From NCBI GenBank assembly GCA_013397455.1, contig VYZB01000024.1, forward strand, positions 2,745,612 through 2,809,611: a DNA stretch of 64,000 bases, read 5' to 3'. Each line of letters begins with the position of its first letter. Position 1 is the stretch's first letter. The DNA is from Crotophaga sulcirostris. Lineage: Eukaryota > Chordata > Aves > Cuculiformes > Crotophagidae. Shown here piece by piece: positions 43,301-57,100 of the stretch. Below the pieces are notes generated by a model. It ran no database searches and was not told the origin of the DNA. It worked only from the letters and a program-made list of their open reading frames with translations. A program made the translations under genes and the position numbers.

Positions 43301-46300
43301 ATTCTTTTGCCAAGGGAGCAGAAATCTGACAGCGGCTCCGAAAGGCAAGCCTCCCACAGAATGCTGTACGTCAGCCTGCCACAGCGCCTTCAGCCAGAAA
43401 TATTTCTGGCTTATTTGGCCTAAGGCTTTATGTGGGCTTTTTGCAGCTTGAAATAATGTTTCTTACCAGTTCAGGTAGAATATCCTTTTGAACGTGTATT
43501 TATCTGTTCAGTACAACAAAAGGATCTGGGGTTAGATGCTACAGATAAAAAGAAGATTGAGGGGCAGCTAATAGCTCAAAGTAAATGTCGTGTTCATAGG
43601 ACTCTGGGTGAAATGGCATGAACCAGAAGAGTGTAATTTCTTGTGTGTCTTTCCAGTCATTCACCATGCCTTTCTAACCTGATATTCTCCCTATCCTCTC
43701 ATTCTTGCTCTTGGTGACTCTGTAGCTAGGCACAGGCATTTCATTGTACAGGCATACCTGCAGCAGAGAAGTAGACTATTTACAGACAAAATTAGATGAA
43801 ATGATAATTTTAGTTTAGCTTACTGAAGCATTTCCCTCCCTTTCCTTGTAATTCATCTGAAACAAGCATGCAAAAGGTTGAAGTGAAGGGAGAGCAAGGA
43901 AACATCCTGTCACCTCTCCGTCCTCGGGGTATTTCCTGAGATACTAGATGCAGTTACTCAGAAAATCAACAGTTCATGAAACAAAGAAAATGTAGCTTAC
44001 ACCTGGGAAAAGACTCAGAAAAAAGTGCTATTCCAAATATTTAAGCCATCCAATTCAGAAGAGATCAAAATGGTTTAAAACAATTCCTTGCCTTATTAAA
44101 CTCTTCATTGTGTTATTAAGCTGCTGAGTCACTAATTTCCTTGTCAGCAGGAAAGCAGTTCCTATGTAAAACAAACACAGCAATGAATGCCGAAAATTTG
44201 CTGAAAGATATATCAGTACTGCTGTTCAACTAGGGCTAAGGTGCAGGTTTTCATCTGAGCAGGGCCTGTCTGTAGCAGGCAATTATTTTTCCACAGTGAT
44301 AACATGGTAGCAGTCAATGTGAGATGTCATGAATGCTTCACTCTGTTGTTAAGAAATTAAGCCTTGTTGGGTGCATTCATTACCGCCTAACAGTGCTCTT
44401 CCTTTCTAAATGATAGGCAAAATTAGTCACCCACTAAATGGTATTAACAGGTCATAATCAAAGCTTAGCATAAATTTTCATTAATATAAAATATTAATTT
44501 CTGTCAATTACTTGCATATGAGCCAAATATCCCTTACATGAAAAGAAGGATTTAATTTTTCTGCACAAAAATAACCTCAAAGGTTCCTGGAGCTCTGAAG
44601 ATAAAATCCTTGGTTTACCTAAGGCTGGAAGGAGAGGAGGAAAAAAATCTGCCTTGGTATGATTCAAATTTTGTCTCTTTGAAGCCCCATTTCAGGATGC
44701 TGTGTCACAGGACCCACCAAATGTGGGCTGCAGTTACATGGCACACATGCCTGGGTGCAAGGATGGAGCCTGAGGAGAATTTAGAGAAGGTGTCTTTTCA
44801 TCAGATTTTGGAGACTTCTAAGCATAATCAGGAAGAGGCAGGGGGAAACTGCAGGAGCTGGGCCAGTGCTCACCACACTTGCTTGGGAAGCAGCATGTCT
44901 CACAGAGTTCCTGCTCAGAAGAAGAAAACAGCACAGCACTTCTGGAAGGTTTCCAAGTCCCTGCACACTGATAGGGAGGCACAACAGCTAAATACTTCTG
45001 AGGTTCTTGCCGGCTTATAACATACAGGTTGGGTCTCACAGAAAACTGGCTTTCCCGGAAGATGAAGGATTTTGTATTTTGCAGTAGTTCAGCATTTTTC
45101 AAGAATCCTGTCTGATTGTACTGAGCGATGAGTTAAATCTGCTTTTTAAATAATTTTCAAATTGTGTTCAATCTTGTATTTTCAAAAACTTGTCCGTAAA
45201 GATTATTAAGCATAATTTCCCATTCTGTTTTCCAGCAAGCTGTGAAATGGTATCTCATTCCATTGTGGAATGTGTCAGCTCTGTGTGGCATTGGAACTGG
45301 AATGAAATAATTGGAGGAATTATACCAAAGGTGGGATAAGGTCTGCTCCATAGTGGAAATTCAGATTGTGTGGTTGTCCCACAGTTCCACATGACTGCCC
45401 TGTTCAAGTCCAGCCTATCTTGATCCAACCCTTGTTTCTAATAATGCATAAGGTGATCACTTCCTTAGCTCAGCCTGCTGCCAGACCCCAGCAGAATGGG
45501 AAAGGTACCACAAGAGCTGAGCTTCACAGCACTGTGACAGAAGGACCTGGTAAATCTGGTGCAAATTTGTTTCTGAAAGTGAATTTATTCCCCTTCTGAG
45601 CCATAAAAAAATGATTTCTCAAAAACATTAATGAAAAAGAATGTTTTTTCAGAAGGAAAAGTTGTATTCCAGAGACTACATATTACGTATTTTTGAGTCA
45701 TAGAAAGACTCAAAAGAAAAGAAAATGGCCAGTCCTCAGGACAATTCAAAGGATTTTTTGAACTTGGAAACAAAAACAATTGTTACAATACCAAAATAAT
45801 TTTTTTAGATTTTTTTCCTGTTGGTTATTTTTTAAGAACATTTCCTTGTTTAATTGGCATTGCTAACAGGTTTTCATTTTTTACCAAACATGCGTGGAAA
45901 GAATTGTTAAGTAGTGTCTATCAACAGTAAAAGTTGGTAAAGCATGAGCTGAATTACACAGGGTACAACAGCACAAATCAAGACTTTAAGGGAAGCAAGC
46001 CAATGGAGCAAAGCTAGCACGATTTTCTGAAAGATGTCATCATATTTGGTTGTGGTAGGGTGTGCCTGAAATTAAAACTGCTGAAGCAAATGGAAAAGTC
46101 AAATTAGCTCAGAAGGTTTTAAAGCCAAATCCTATGGTATGAAGTTAGTCTTTACTCAACTGACATTCCCTAGAATTTCAGTGGAAGTATTGCCTGGAAA
46201 AATGCTGGAGGTTTGGACTTTTGGATAATAGGAAGAACATGGTGGGATTAGTTTTATGGAACATCATAAAATAGTGGGCTATAAAACCAGAGGTACATAA

Positions 46301-48098
46301 TAAAAGCAAACTGAAAACACCCTATAAACCAATTTTTTTATTCTAACTTTGGGGGAAAATGTGACTGAGGAAGTGAAGGAACCATCTATGTTTCTATCAA
46401 ATACTTCTAACTAACCAGTATTTTATGTAGTAAACTAAGTGGGAGAAAATAGCTTCTTTCACACTACAACATATTAATAATGCTTAGTTCAAAAAATAAA
46501 TGTTTTCTCCTAAGATTATGACTTTACAGGAATAGCCTGTTATCTGTTATTTAGTTTTCTAGGCCCACTTTTTATGATTAGAAAAAGGAATCCTAGTAAG
46601 CCTACTATGCTTATACATTTCTCAGTATAGCCAGTGATCCACACATCTGTCTTTCAGATGACAAACCTTTAGAGGCCAGGCCTTTTGCAAAACACTGAAT
46701 AAGTTGTTGTTCTAAGACAGAAAAGGACAGCCATGTGCAACAAGAGAAACTGCTGAGCACACACGATTTTGGAAAAATAGTATGACTGTTTCTGTAGCCT
46801 TTAAAAATTGTCAGGATTCTACTTTTTTAAACACTTTTGAGGTATAGGAATGGTCAAAGACACATCAGAAGACTCCCACCTATGCCTGCCTGTTTCAAAT
46901 ATTGCTGCAGTGTCTGCTCTCTCCATTACACCAGATTCCAAACCTATATGTTTAAAGGAAAAGAATCCAAACATTCAGTTTGAAGAAATATGAAATAAAG
47001 TTTCATTGAAATAGAAATTTCAGATAGAAAACAATTGGCTAAATAAACTAAGAGTATGTTCATCTTTCTTTCTGCAGACAGACCACCTTTGCCTTGTTTG
47101 TGTTGTGATCTGGCTGGACCATATTAACACAAAAATCAATGATCTATTTGAAAAGCTGGTGTTCTTGGTATCAGAACTACTGAAAGTGAAGTTTGTCTTT
47201 TACCACAGTCTTTCTGGACTGCTTTAGGCAGATCAGTCTGGTCCTCTATGATCTAATTTCATTAACTTTGTGAGAGCTGCATGTCTAACACTCCTTCAGG
47301 AGATGGCTCCTCTTTCCTACTCTGCAAAATGATCAACTCATCACCTGGAAGACTGTTCCTTGAGGCTAAGCCATGTGCTGAGTGTGGAGATGTCTCCAGC
47401 TTTCCTGTGGATAGGATTTCTTACCTCATGTGCAATGTCAAGTCAATGCAGCTTTACTACATTTTCAAAGTCAGTTCAGGTCAGCAGCAGCCTTGGTGCT
47501 TTCATGCAAGGCTAAAACTGGGCTGGTGACTGTTGCCTCCAGGCTGAAATCCCTTGGGGCACAATGCAGAGATGGCTCTTCAGGAATATGTGTGCCTGCA
47601 GACGCCAAAACACTTTCTTTATGCTCACTTATCTACTGAACCTCAAACCCAATGCCTCAGATAAAGGGAACCCATGTGTAGATTAAACAACCCTAATAAC
47701 TGCACTAATGGTGTACATATAAGCATCCTAGTCATTGTAGATCTTAAAATGATGTAGCACTGGTTTTTGCTTGTATTTCTTCATGGTATCCTTAGTCAAA
47801 TGATCATGCTGAATTTTCAGCTGCTAGGCTTCAAATATTCCCGAGAAGTATATACAAACAGAGTATATGTGAAATCTCTGACAAGGCTTTGTCACACGAT
47901 TACAAAAGGCACAACCTCTCTGTCGAGAAATACCAGTCTGAGTGAGACTGAGTGTTTAGTGAGAACATACTTCTCCCTGCACATCACAGGGGAGAAAAGA
48001 ACAAAGAATTTTGCTTCCTTACATCCTGTATGTTTTGGTTGGGCTTGATTACTCTTGCACTTGTATTAGTAAAAATGACACACCTGAAATGCAACTCA
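34369..48098. other. AT-rich intergenic sequence
   Basis: About 13.7 kb with no supported exon, RNA gene or recognised repeat. The longest frames (145 codons at 34763-35200, 141 at 37272-37697, 136 at 44610-45020) lack any domain or splice context. This is probably the deepest part of the desert on the 3' side of TFPI2. Confidence 0.6.
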
Positions 48099-48552
48099 AT
48101 CACAGTATCAGAGTATAACCAGGTTGGAAGAGACCTCTGAGATCATCAAGTCCAACCTATAAGCCAACACTAACACCATCTCATCACCTAAACCATGGCA
48201 CTGAGTGCCTCATCCAGTCTTCCCTTAAACACCTCCAGGGTCGGCGACTCCACCACCTCCCTGGGCAGCGCATTCCAGTGGCCAATCACCCTTTCAGTGA
48301 AGAACTTCTTCCTAACATCAAGTCTAAACCTCCCCTGATGAAGTTTAAGTCCGTGCCCTCTAGTTCTGTCACTGGTCACCTGTGAGAAGAGACCAACGCC
48401 CACTTGACTACAACCTCCTTTTAGGTAGTTGTAGAGAGCAATAAGGTCACCCCTGAGCCTCCTCTTCTCCAGACTAAACAGCCCCAGCTCCCTCAGTCGC
48501 TCCTCGTAGGGCTTGTGCTCCAGCCCCTTCACCATCTTTGTTGCCCTCCTAT
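48099..48552 (-). mobile_element. CR1 LINE 3' fragment, minus orientation
   Basis: Read on the minus strand, a 115-residue frame (48535-48188) covers the last part of CR1 ORF2, from [20 protein letters not shown] to a terminal LDEALSAMV. The 3' end and an octamer-type terminus (48099-48118) follow. It is clearly the same subfamily as the copy at 24 kb. Truncation is near 48552, next to a short duplicated sequence. Confidence 0.93.
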
Positions 48553-49128
48553 CTTACATTATTTGTTGCCCTCAATCTTACAAAACCAGTCTTTCATTAA
48601 AAACCTGGTGTTTCTACTTTTGTTGTTTCTGTTGCTCCAGCCCAGCAGTAGAAGAAAATATTTTGAACTTTAGGATTATCCAAAGCGTGGGATTTTGTTT
48701 TTAGGCAAGCAGCTCTGCTTACCAGGCCTGCATTTAACGCCCACCGAGTGCGCTGATTGCTTCCAGACCACGTTCTTGGAAGTCCAGGAAGTTCTTCACT
48801 GGGTGGCTTCTACAGGACAAATTCCATCAGTGCGTTATTTTCTCGTGTTGATAATTTTCAGCCATCAATGCACTCCTGAATCTCCCTTCTATTTTATTAG
48901 CATGGCTGAATCCACATGCACCCAGATCTCTGGCCTTTCCCATAATCTGCTACAAGGCCAACTCATAAAAGCTTTCTGATTCAGCTCATGTACAGGGAAC
49001 CAATGCAAGAACCATTACACAACATGTAAGACGTATATGTGTTTTCCCATGCTAATCTCCACCCTTCCCAGCCGCTAACCAAGTATTGGGTGTGACAGGA
49101 GACTTTTGCCAGACATGGGCAAATCCCA

Positions 49129-49154
49129 TAGATAATATATTAATATATTATCTA
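49129..49154. repeat. Perfect 26-bp AT-rich palindrome
   Basis: The 13-base left half TAGATAATATATT and the right half AATATATTATCTA are exact reverse complements with no spacer. It is followed by another AT-only run (49155-49171). Confidence 0.95.
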
Positions 49155-50737
49155 AAATATAAAATATATTACAAAATCACATTAAACCAGCCTGTTTATC
49201 CTGGTTGATCTTCTGAAATATTTAAAGCTGTATCATTATGAATAGAATGATAATGTTTTTATTGGATACTTTTTCAGGATTGCCTTTCAATTGAATGATA
49301 GGCATATACAAAATTCAGCTTCAGTCACCCCCTCCAAAATATTAGCCTTACTTTGCACTGCTTTGTAGCCTCTTGACATGGTGTGGCTCTCTTAATTGAA
49401 TTGACAGATCGATCTCTCTGTATTCTTCACCAGGCAGCCTGCTTTCCTCAGTTCACCTTTTCTTTCATGCACACAAATACATATAAATGGCATGAGCTAC
49501 TGAACTCTTGATTGAGTTTTAGTGCTCATGAAGAGGCCAAATGACAGCTCTCAGGTCTTTTAAAATCTACATATTTTTTCAACCAACTGTTCTTGGGTAG
49601 TCAGTTAGAGGCACTTGAAATTTCATCTTTCTTCAAAAAGAGATCAGTTCTTTGCACCCCAGCCTTGGAACTTGAGGTCATTGCATACTGTACACCAAGT
49701 AACCTTCAAGAGCAAAAACATTCTGGTCTTGGGTCTTACTGGAACTGGAAGCGGCAAGTGAAAGGCTGGATATGGCAGGAATCTGAACTATTTAGTATGT
49801 CAACACTATCTGAAGAGCCACGTGTGCGTCATGTTCATATTTGCAAGCTAATTAGATTACTTGTTTTGAAAGAGGGATTAATGAATTAATCACAGGGTGT
49901 GGTGGAAGTTTTTTCTTAATGTTCTGAGACCAATTTAATATGAAGGTTTTTATTTTTTATATGTATGATTCATTTCAGAACAGGAAAACACAGTAGAAAT
50001 GCAAAAATGATAACTCTATTAAAAATGAACATTATAACCACTGCCATCTTTGGTACAGTAAGATTTCTTTTAAGTTATCTGAAACTGTAGATAGTACCAG
50101 CAACCATGGAAAGAGGGAATGCTATGTGAGCTTTCTAGTTAATAAATCAGAGCTGAATGGAAAAGGGTGTGACTTGGGTTGCGTAAAACACCAAGCAGGT
50201 TTCTGGTTTGCAAAACTGGAATGGGGGCTGGTTCTAATCTTGATATCTTCTCATACCGCAGCATTTTCAGAAATTCTATTATTTGTTTTCTTTATTAAAA
50301 ATTAATTAAATTTTGGGCAACTCTTAATGTTACAAAATGTACTGACCCAAATTTATTGACTCAAAGGTTGAATGCAACATGGACTGCGATTTTGCTGTAG
50401 ATTCTGCATAGGGGAGACACTCATTTCTGGTCAATCCAGCAGCTACATCAAGTCAGGCATTTATACGTGCATGTGCCTTTTCACTTATTTTCCTGTTTTT
50501 CAGTTTTCCTGTTCTAGACAACTAATTGCCCAAAGCCTTCACATCCTTTTCTTTGTCCCCTAGCTCACTCAGCACGGCATGATGGGATCCTGGCACATAA
50601 GAAGGGAAAGAGTTTCAACATTAAGCAGTGACAAAGTGTGCATTTCTGAGCAGGACAATTTACATGAACCATAAACCATCTTGTCTTCAATCCTTTCGAA
50701 AATGAGAGGTGGAGCCAGATTTTCAAAGATATTTACC

Positions 50738-50774
50738 TCAATCAATCAATCAATCAATCAATAAATAAATAAAC
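50738..50774. repeat. (AATC)n-(AATA)n microsatellite
   Basis: About six CAAT units followed by three AATA units, directly readable. Confidence 0.93.
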
Positions 50775-50942
50775 GTTCAAGGAAACAGATAAGGTGCCCT
50801 AGACACTTAAGAAGTGACTGGGGCATTCCCACTCTGTCAATAGGAGTTAGGCAGCTAGACACTCACTAAAACCTCACAAATAAAGTATCTTTGTGAAAGT
50901 GGTCTTTGTTTCCTGATGCCTTCTGTTTTCACCTTCAGCTGT

Positions 50943-51158
50943 ATCACAGTATCACAGTATTACAAGGTTGGAAAGGACCTCTCAGATCATCAAGTCCAAC
51001 CTATAAGCCAACACTAACACCAACCCATCATCTAAACCATGGCACTCAGTGCCTCATCCAGTCTTCCCTTAAACACCTCCAGGGTCAGCAACTCCACAAC
51101 CTCCCTGGGCAGCGCATTCCAATGGCCAACCACCCTTTCAGTGAAGAACTTTTTCCTG
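50943..51158 (-). mobile_element. CR1 LINE 3' end, very short fragment, minus orientation
   Basis: Only about 215 bases of the CR1 3' end remain. It starts at two terminal octamer copies (ATCACAGT on the plus strand at 50943-50958) and includes the block GTCCAACCTATAAGCCAACA shared with the 48-kb copy. Truncation is at about 51158. It contains no full ORF. Confidence 0.92.
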
Positions 51159-54100
51159 TAGTGTAGAAACACTCTCTTTATAGATACAGATATGTAGTTC
51201 CTTCACCAGCAACCCCCTTTTGGTTCTCTTTTTTTTTACTGAAACTGAGAAAATGACAGAGACTACAGTACAGACTGCAAAATCTGCATTACTGATAAAG
51301 GCAATGTTGTACAGACCAAACATATCCAAAAAGGTCTCTCTGAAGCAAGACAGAGTTCCCATACCCGTTGATTAGGAAAATAACCATTTTTCTTGAATAT
51401 TCACTGACTGTTAAATGGAAACAAGCAGACAAAACACACAGGAAGATGGAGTCCTAATTATGTTTCAGAGCATGACTATACAAGTGTCTGTAAGAGAACA
51501 GAGAAAGATTTGACAACAGAGAATGAGAGCCACCAACAATGCATATCATTGCAAGATACATATTTAGTTATGTATGACAATTTCTCTTCACATCTGCTTA
51601 GTCTGAATGCAATAAAATAGGGGAAGACCTGTCACAGTCATTCAGCAGTTGCAAAAATCTCCAAGTTGTGTTTTGGTGTATTGCATGTAGCATTCACTCC
51701 AGAGCTGCTGAGATTTATTGCATGAGCTGCAAAACAAAATAATTATTATTTTATGTGTTTGGATGCCTGGAGGAGAATAAAATTGCTTTTGTGCTTTCGC
51801 TGAGTACAGTGATACATTTCAAAGCTCTATTAATACTGTATGTTCCCACTTGAGAAGCTAGATAGCTACATTGTTTACTTCTTTTGCTTTCTGTAAATTA
51901 GTTGATGCGCAACAGTGCTGTAATATGACTTGTGGCCAACAAGTTGATCACGCACTGCTCAAAGGATGTAAACCAATATTGTTCCTTAGAATGAAATACG
52001 CTGCTTTGACCACAAAGAGTGAGGTATAGAAAAGGCAGTGGCTTTTCTGGAAAGGGGAGAGAAGGAGGGTTCTGTCGCCAGCCTCAGCACCCCAGTGGGC
52101 CAAGTTTCATGGCAGGAAACCCCCTGCTCGCTCCTGTCCTTCCTTTCTCTGAGGCCACCTACCCAATCCCACCCAGAGTGATGCACCCAGCACCGTGTGC
52201 CTCCCCATGTTCTTGCTCTGTAACTCTTGGCCCGTGTTCCCAGCACTGAGCTGCCCACAGCTCTGCACAGCCCTGGAACAGACACCCTGTGCAAATCAAA
52301 GCAAAGCTCCCAGCACAGGCTGTGACCTGCTCTCGGAAGGGGGATTTCCCCAGGTAATAAGGATAGGTTGAGGCTCTGAGTTCTGGAGCCTCAGCCTCTG
52401 CAGATGAGACTCAGCATCGTTTTCCCTATCACCTTGCGCATTGAAATGAGAAAGCTTTCAGGGGGCTTCAGTGAGAAACCAAGAAAAACATAGGATAAAA
52501 TTAGCTTTTTAAAGAAGAAAATCTCAATCCTAAATGCTACTGAGTGCTCACTATCACATTCAAAGGTAAAATTCTGTCTGTTGGGGATAGAAATTCTAAC
52601 TACAGGTGTCTATTCAAAAATGAAGCAATAAAGAGTTGGATAATTCTCTGTCAGCACCTTTGCCATAGGTTTAGAGAAAACTTCTTCATTATACATTTGG
52701 AGATCAAGAACAGCGTTCTATCAGCATAACTGCGGAGTACAGTCTGCAATCTTTTTTCAGACTCAGTTTTAAAAAGCAAGTACAAAATTGAAAAACAAAA
52801 TGACGTGTGCTCTACTTCAGTGACACAGTTACTTTTTTCAGGTGTTTGTAGCTTTAAATAGTCCTATGAGAATTAGAAATTATTGTGATTCATACTGAAA
52901 AGTTTTATTTTAGTGCTGCTTAGACTAATTTACACTACAGGGATGCAAAATTGCTATTATAAGATCAGATAAAGACATCAGTTTAATTGTCAGTACAAAA
53001 GTGATACTTAGAACAGGTGTCTACTAACATACAATATATCAGAAGGAAGAATATTCTAGATATCCAATAACTTTAAACCAAATTAAGGAGATATGAATAT
53101 TCCTCCTTCAATACAAACCAATCTCTATTTGTCTGCACATTGCTTTAGATTTTAAAAGAAGAGTCTGGAAAAAGTTGGAAGTAACAAGCCCTGATAAAAC
53201 CTTTAATATTAAAAGAGATATTTTCCAGCACTTCTATATAATAGGATTTGTAGTGGTTTTGGTCCTAATTCTATTTGAAGAAATATTGGAGTAAAGAAAT
53301 GAGTTAGTTTTCTTTCCCACCAGAAAGAAATCTACTGCCCCACCAAAGCATACAATCATTCACATTGTACATCCAGCAGCTGTGCAGGTGTTGAAATAAA
53401 GGTCAGGAATTTTTTGCTTATCCTCTGTTTATTTGCTTTCTTTCACTGACAAAAACTGACAAAGAACTCAGGTAAAGCAGACATATGTACTGCTGCAGGA
53501 GAACACTGCTCTATGCAAGATCGCGTTTCTGCACTTAAAGGAGGTTATCAATGTGTTTGGCCTTACTCCAGTTCTTGTTGGACTCATGCTAGAATCCCTC
53601 TGGCTGGCACAGCAGGAACTATACAGGCTCTTTGCGATCCAATGCAGCAGCCTGGATCCATAAGTGAGCAGTAAATACAATTTGTCATGACTGTTCTTGT
53701 CAGCAGACTTCCCTCACGCTTTTAGAAAGAAAGAACAGAGGAAAAAAATAGTCTTGCTACTCTTGCTACTTTCTACTGGAGGCATTTTTATAAAGTATTC
53801 CTTTTTTAACATCAGCAAAACTCAAGATTTCTCATTGTTGAAAACCCCTTTGATGATGGAAAGCTCTTTTCTGGTTTGATAATGAGGTATATTTTTCCGC
53901 CTTTAATCTCTTGAGGCCCTAAATAGCTTTTATTAGTGTAAACTATCCTCTTTATCTTGCTTCCCCCACACAGAGAAAAACATCCCATAGAGAACAGCGC
54001 TCACATGCTTTTCTTAGTTACTACGAGTTTTATTACTGCATTTCATACTAAGCTTTAAAAATTTTAATCACACATTGTCCTCTGAGAAAAGATGCTGCAC

Positions 54101-57100
54101 TGCACCCTTGCTTAGCGAGTACTAAGCTTCCAAGAAAGCTCATTGAGAAAAGAAGTTGTAATTCAGCTGGCAGTGTTATATGAAAAAAAATTAATGTGTA
54201 GTTAATATATTAAGGCCTTTAATGAGGATCTATCATGAGAAAAAAATAAAGCTTAATATTACTGTGTTATCCCCAGCTGGACGTTCAGCCTCACCAAGTG
54301 AGATGATGTGATGTACTTTGAGTTCAAATTACACTTAAAACCCTTGACACAAAAGCAGTGAGGCACCTAACCAGCTGTGTCTGGAAGAGTTTCCATTTTG
54401 CCCATATTAATCTGAAATTATGGTCAGTGCTGCCAGTACAAAGGGAAGCTCCATTAAAAGGGATTTATTTTACTCCCACATAATAGATATAATGTTTTAT
54501 ACCTCATAAATTAGTCTTTAACTTGCCTGAATTATCTGTCTTTTAGGAATAGTTCAGAGATGAGCTGGGAATGCTCATTTCTCTGGTGTTTATTTGGAAA
54601 TCACAACTCATGATCACATTGGTTGCTAATACCTTAAACAGCATGCTTTTATGCATCTTGTTTACACTGATTTTTTTTTAATATCATTGCTTTTCATTAG
54701 GCTTTATATACTATGATTAACACCTCTTCTCCTCAGCAATTAAGTAATTTATCAGATGATAGATATTACCATACAGAACCACCATACACTGAAAAACTAG
54801 GCTCACTTCAACAGAAGCAAGTATCTCTGTACTGATTATCACCAGGGATAGTTATGCATAATAATAAAAAGCTTTCTAGAAAGATAATGAGGTAGATTTA
54901 TCTTTCAGTAACACTAATGTAAATGCATAATAATTTTGGCACATCCACAATGTGGTTCTTCCAGATTTACATAACCACAGCTGGACTGTGTTTATCCTGT
55001 TTATCCAGAACAGATTTCTTGTCACTCCCTGGATCCAGAACTGTTGCCCCCAGCAGTACAGCTGACTTTAAGCTTAAAGACATAATCTTTCACCTGTGAG
55101 CTGAAATAGAACTTTAGTGACTTTTAAAAAAAAATTTTATGTGGCCCATTTTGTTTAAAAATAATTTTTTTTTTAAATCAGTGTTCCACATTTTCCACCT
55201 CCTCAGATGACAAGAATCAATAGAAGACCAGGGACACTTCTGGCAGTCAGAAATCTGACTCCAGGGATGTAAGCCAAACTCATCATCCTTTTGCTGTTAA
55301 AATACGGAAGTGTGAGAAAGTCTTTTATCAGGGTCAACCACTGTTAAAATGGTGAAATTACACTTGTCATCATTTAGAGTATCTTTAAAAATTTACAAGT
55401 TTCTGCAAGGATTTTTTTATTTTATCTTTTTGATAGTCAAAAATCCACTGAAATATAATGATGAAAGTACTCTCCAACTCTTGAAATACTTTACAAAGCA
55501 ATTCCTTGAGTGTTACCACAAAGTAAGGATGAAGAATCAGTGCAGATTTTAATTTTTAGTCTTTGTTATAGCTCTTAACAAGATACCACTAAGAAAAGAA
55601 CTGGAATTATGGGTTGCAATGGAAAGTTAAAAAGCAGTGATGTTATTTGCAAATTTGCTTATTTCAGCAACCACAGTTGAGCAGCAGGTATGACTGTCCC
55701 ATGCAAAACACTAGTCATGAGTCTCAGCGGCAGCTTGCCTATGCAAGACAAGATGAACCCAACCAATTAGAAACACTGCTTCCCTCCTCTGCAGTAGAAA
55801 TTGGCTCTGTGACACATGATACCAGCTGCTGGACACTGGCTACTATAATATAAGTTAATTTGCAGGATGGTATGGGCTATGTTAATTTCCAACATGGCAA
55901 AATGCTAACAACTGACCCAACCTTGAGCCAGTGTTGTTTCATCAGCAAACTGAAAAAGGAAGTAAGTCATGACTCACAGAAAATGCTGCAGATGATAGAG
56001 AATTATTTAGATTAGTCAAAGCCACAGGAGTTTGGAATGATGTTAGAGTAATGTAAGAACATGAAGCAAAGTAATGTAAGAAAATGAAGCAAAGCAGCAC
56101 AGTGGGCAGCTGAAATTTATTTACAATTTATATAAAGTGTAATAGCTTCACTAAGGGACTAAAAGAAACTTCCATGCTTTGTCCCCTTCCTCTTCCCCCA
56201 AGTCCTCCAGAGTATTCTACAGTCAACTCCCTAGGAAACCCTGCAAGTTCTATGGATGGTTTAGGTTAAATTTCTGTAGTAGATAAGGTAGATTCCAGTA
56301 GATAAAGGATTAAAACCTAAGCCTCTATTTTATCCTATATTTACCTTGGCAGTAATTCCTTGGACTTTTAATTATGTTTTTAACATAGAAAGAACATGTG
56401 GAACATGTGGAACAGCTGCATTGTAAGGGGCTGGCAGGGGCCTCTGCAGCATCCTGGATGGAGCCATCAAGATATTTCTCGTTGAGCCCCAAGAAGGCAT
56501 GAGCAGAAGATGATCAAACTCTTGGATCCCTTCCAGGACACTAGCTGGCTATCACATTGTCCAGAATACGTCATGATGTGTGACCAGGTACCCAATTCTT
56601 GGACCAAAAAGTAAAGTGAGGTGGCGTTGCCTTCAGATTTTGGGTTCCCTTTAAATCCCAGGTCCACTTTTGTATCACACCCCAAAATACTCCTATAAAA
56701 GCCCAAACCCCAGAGATGTAAGGAGTTAATCGTCTGTTTCTCAAATATGTTACCAGAGATTATACCCTACAATGATGCTGTTAAAAGATGGCCATCCTCT
56801 ACAGTGAAAAACAGCGTTTAAGTTGAACTTTGACTTCTGAAATGAATCTGTTGATTTTTTTTTAAGCCACGGACACAAAGCTGCAACAAATGCAGATGGA
56901 GTCCCGTACATGATAGTGCCAAGAGTGAAAAGATATTTAGAGGGGCTCTTTGGGCTCTAAGCAGCATGGCCAAACTTCACAGCCCATGGGCAGCACTTAC
57001 GGGTAGCATGCCCTGCCTCCCCCAGGGATGTCAGGCTGCTCTCATTTCTGTCTGAAGGCCAGTTACCAGAGAAGAGGTTTGGTATGGCAGAAACACTCAA

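Noticed and set aside
43074..43451. 125-codon plus-strand frame
   Set aside because: No homology recognised and no supporting splice sites; treated as chance.
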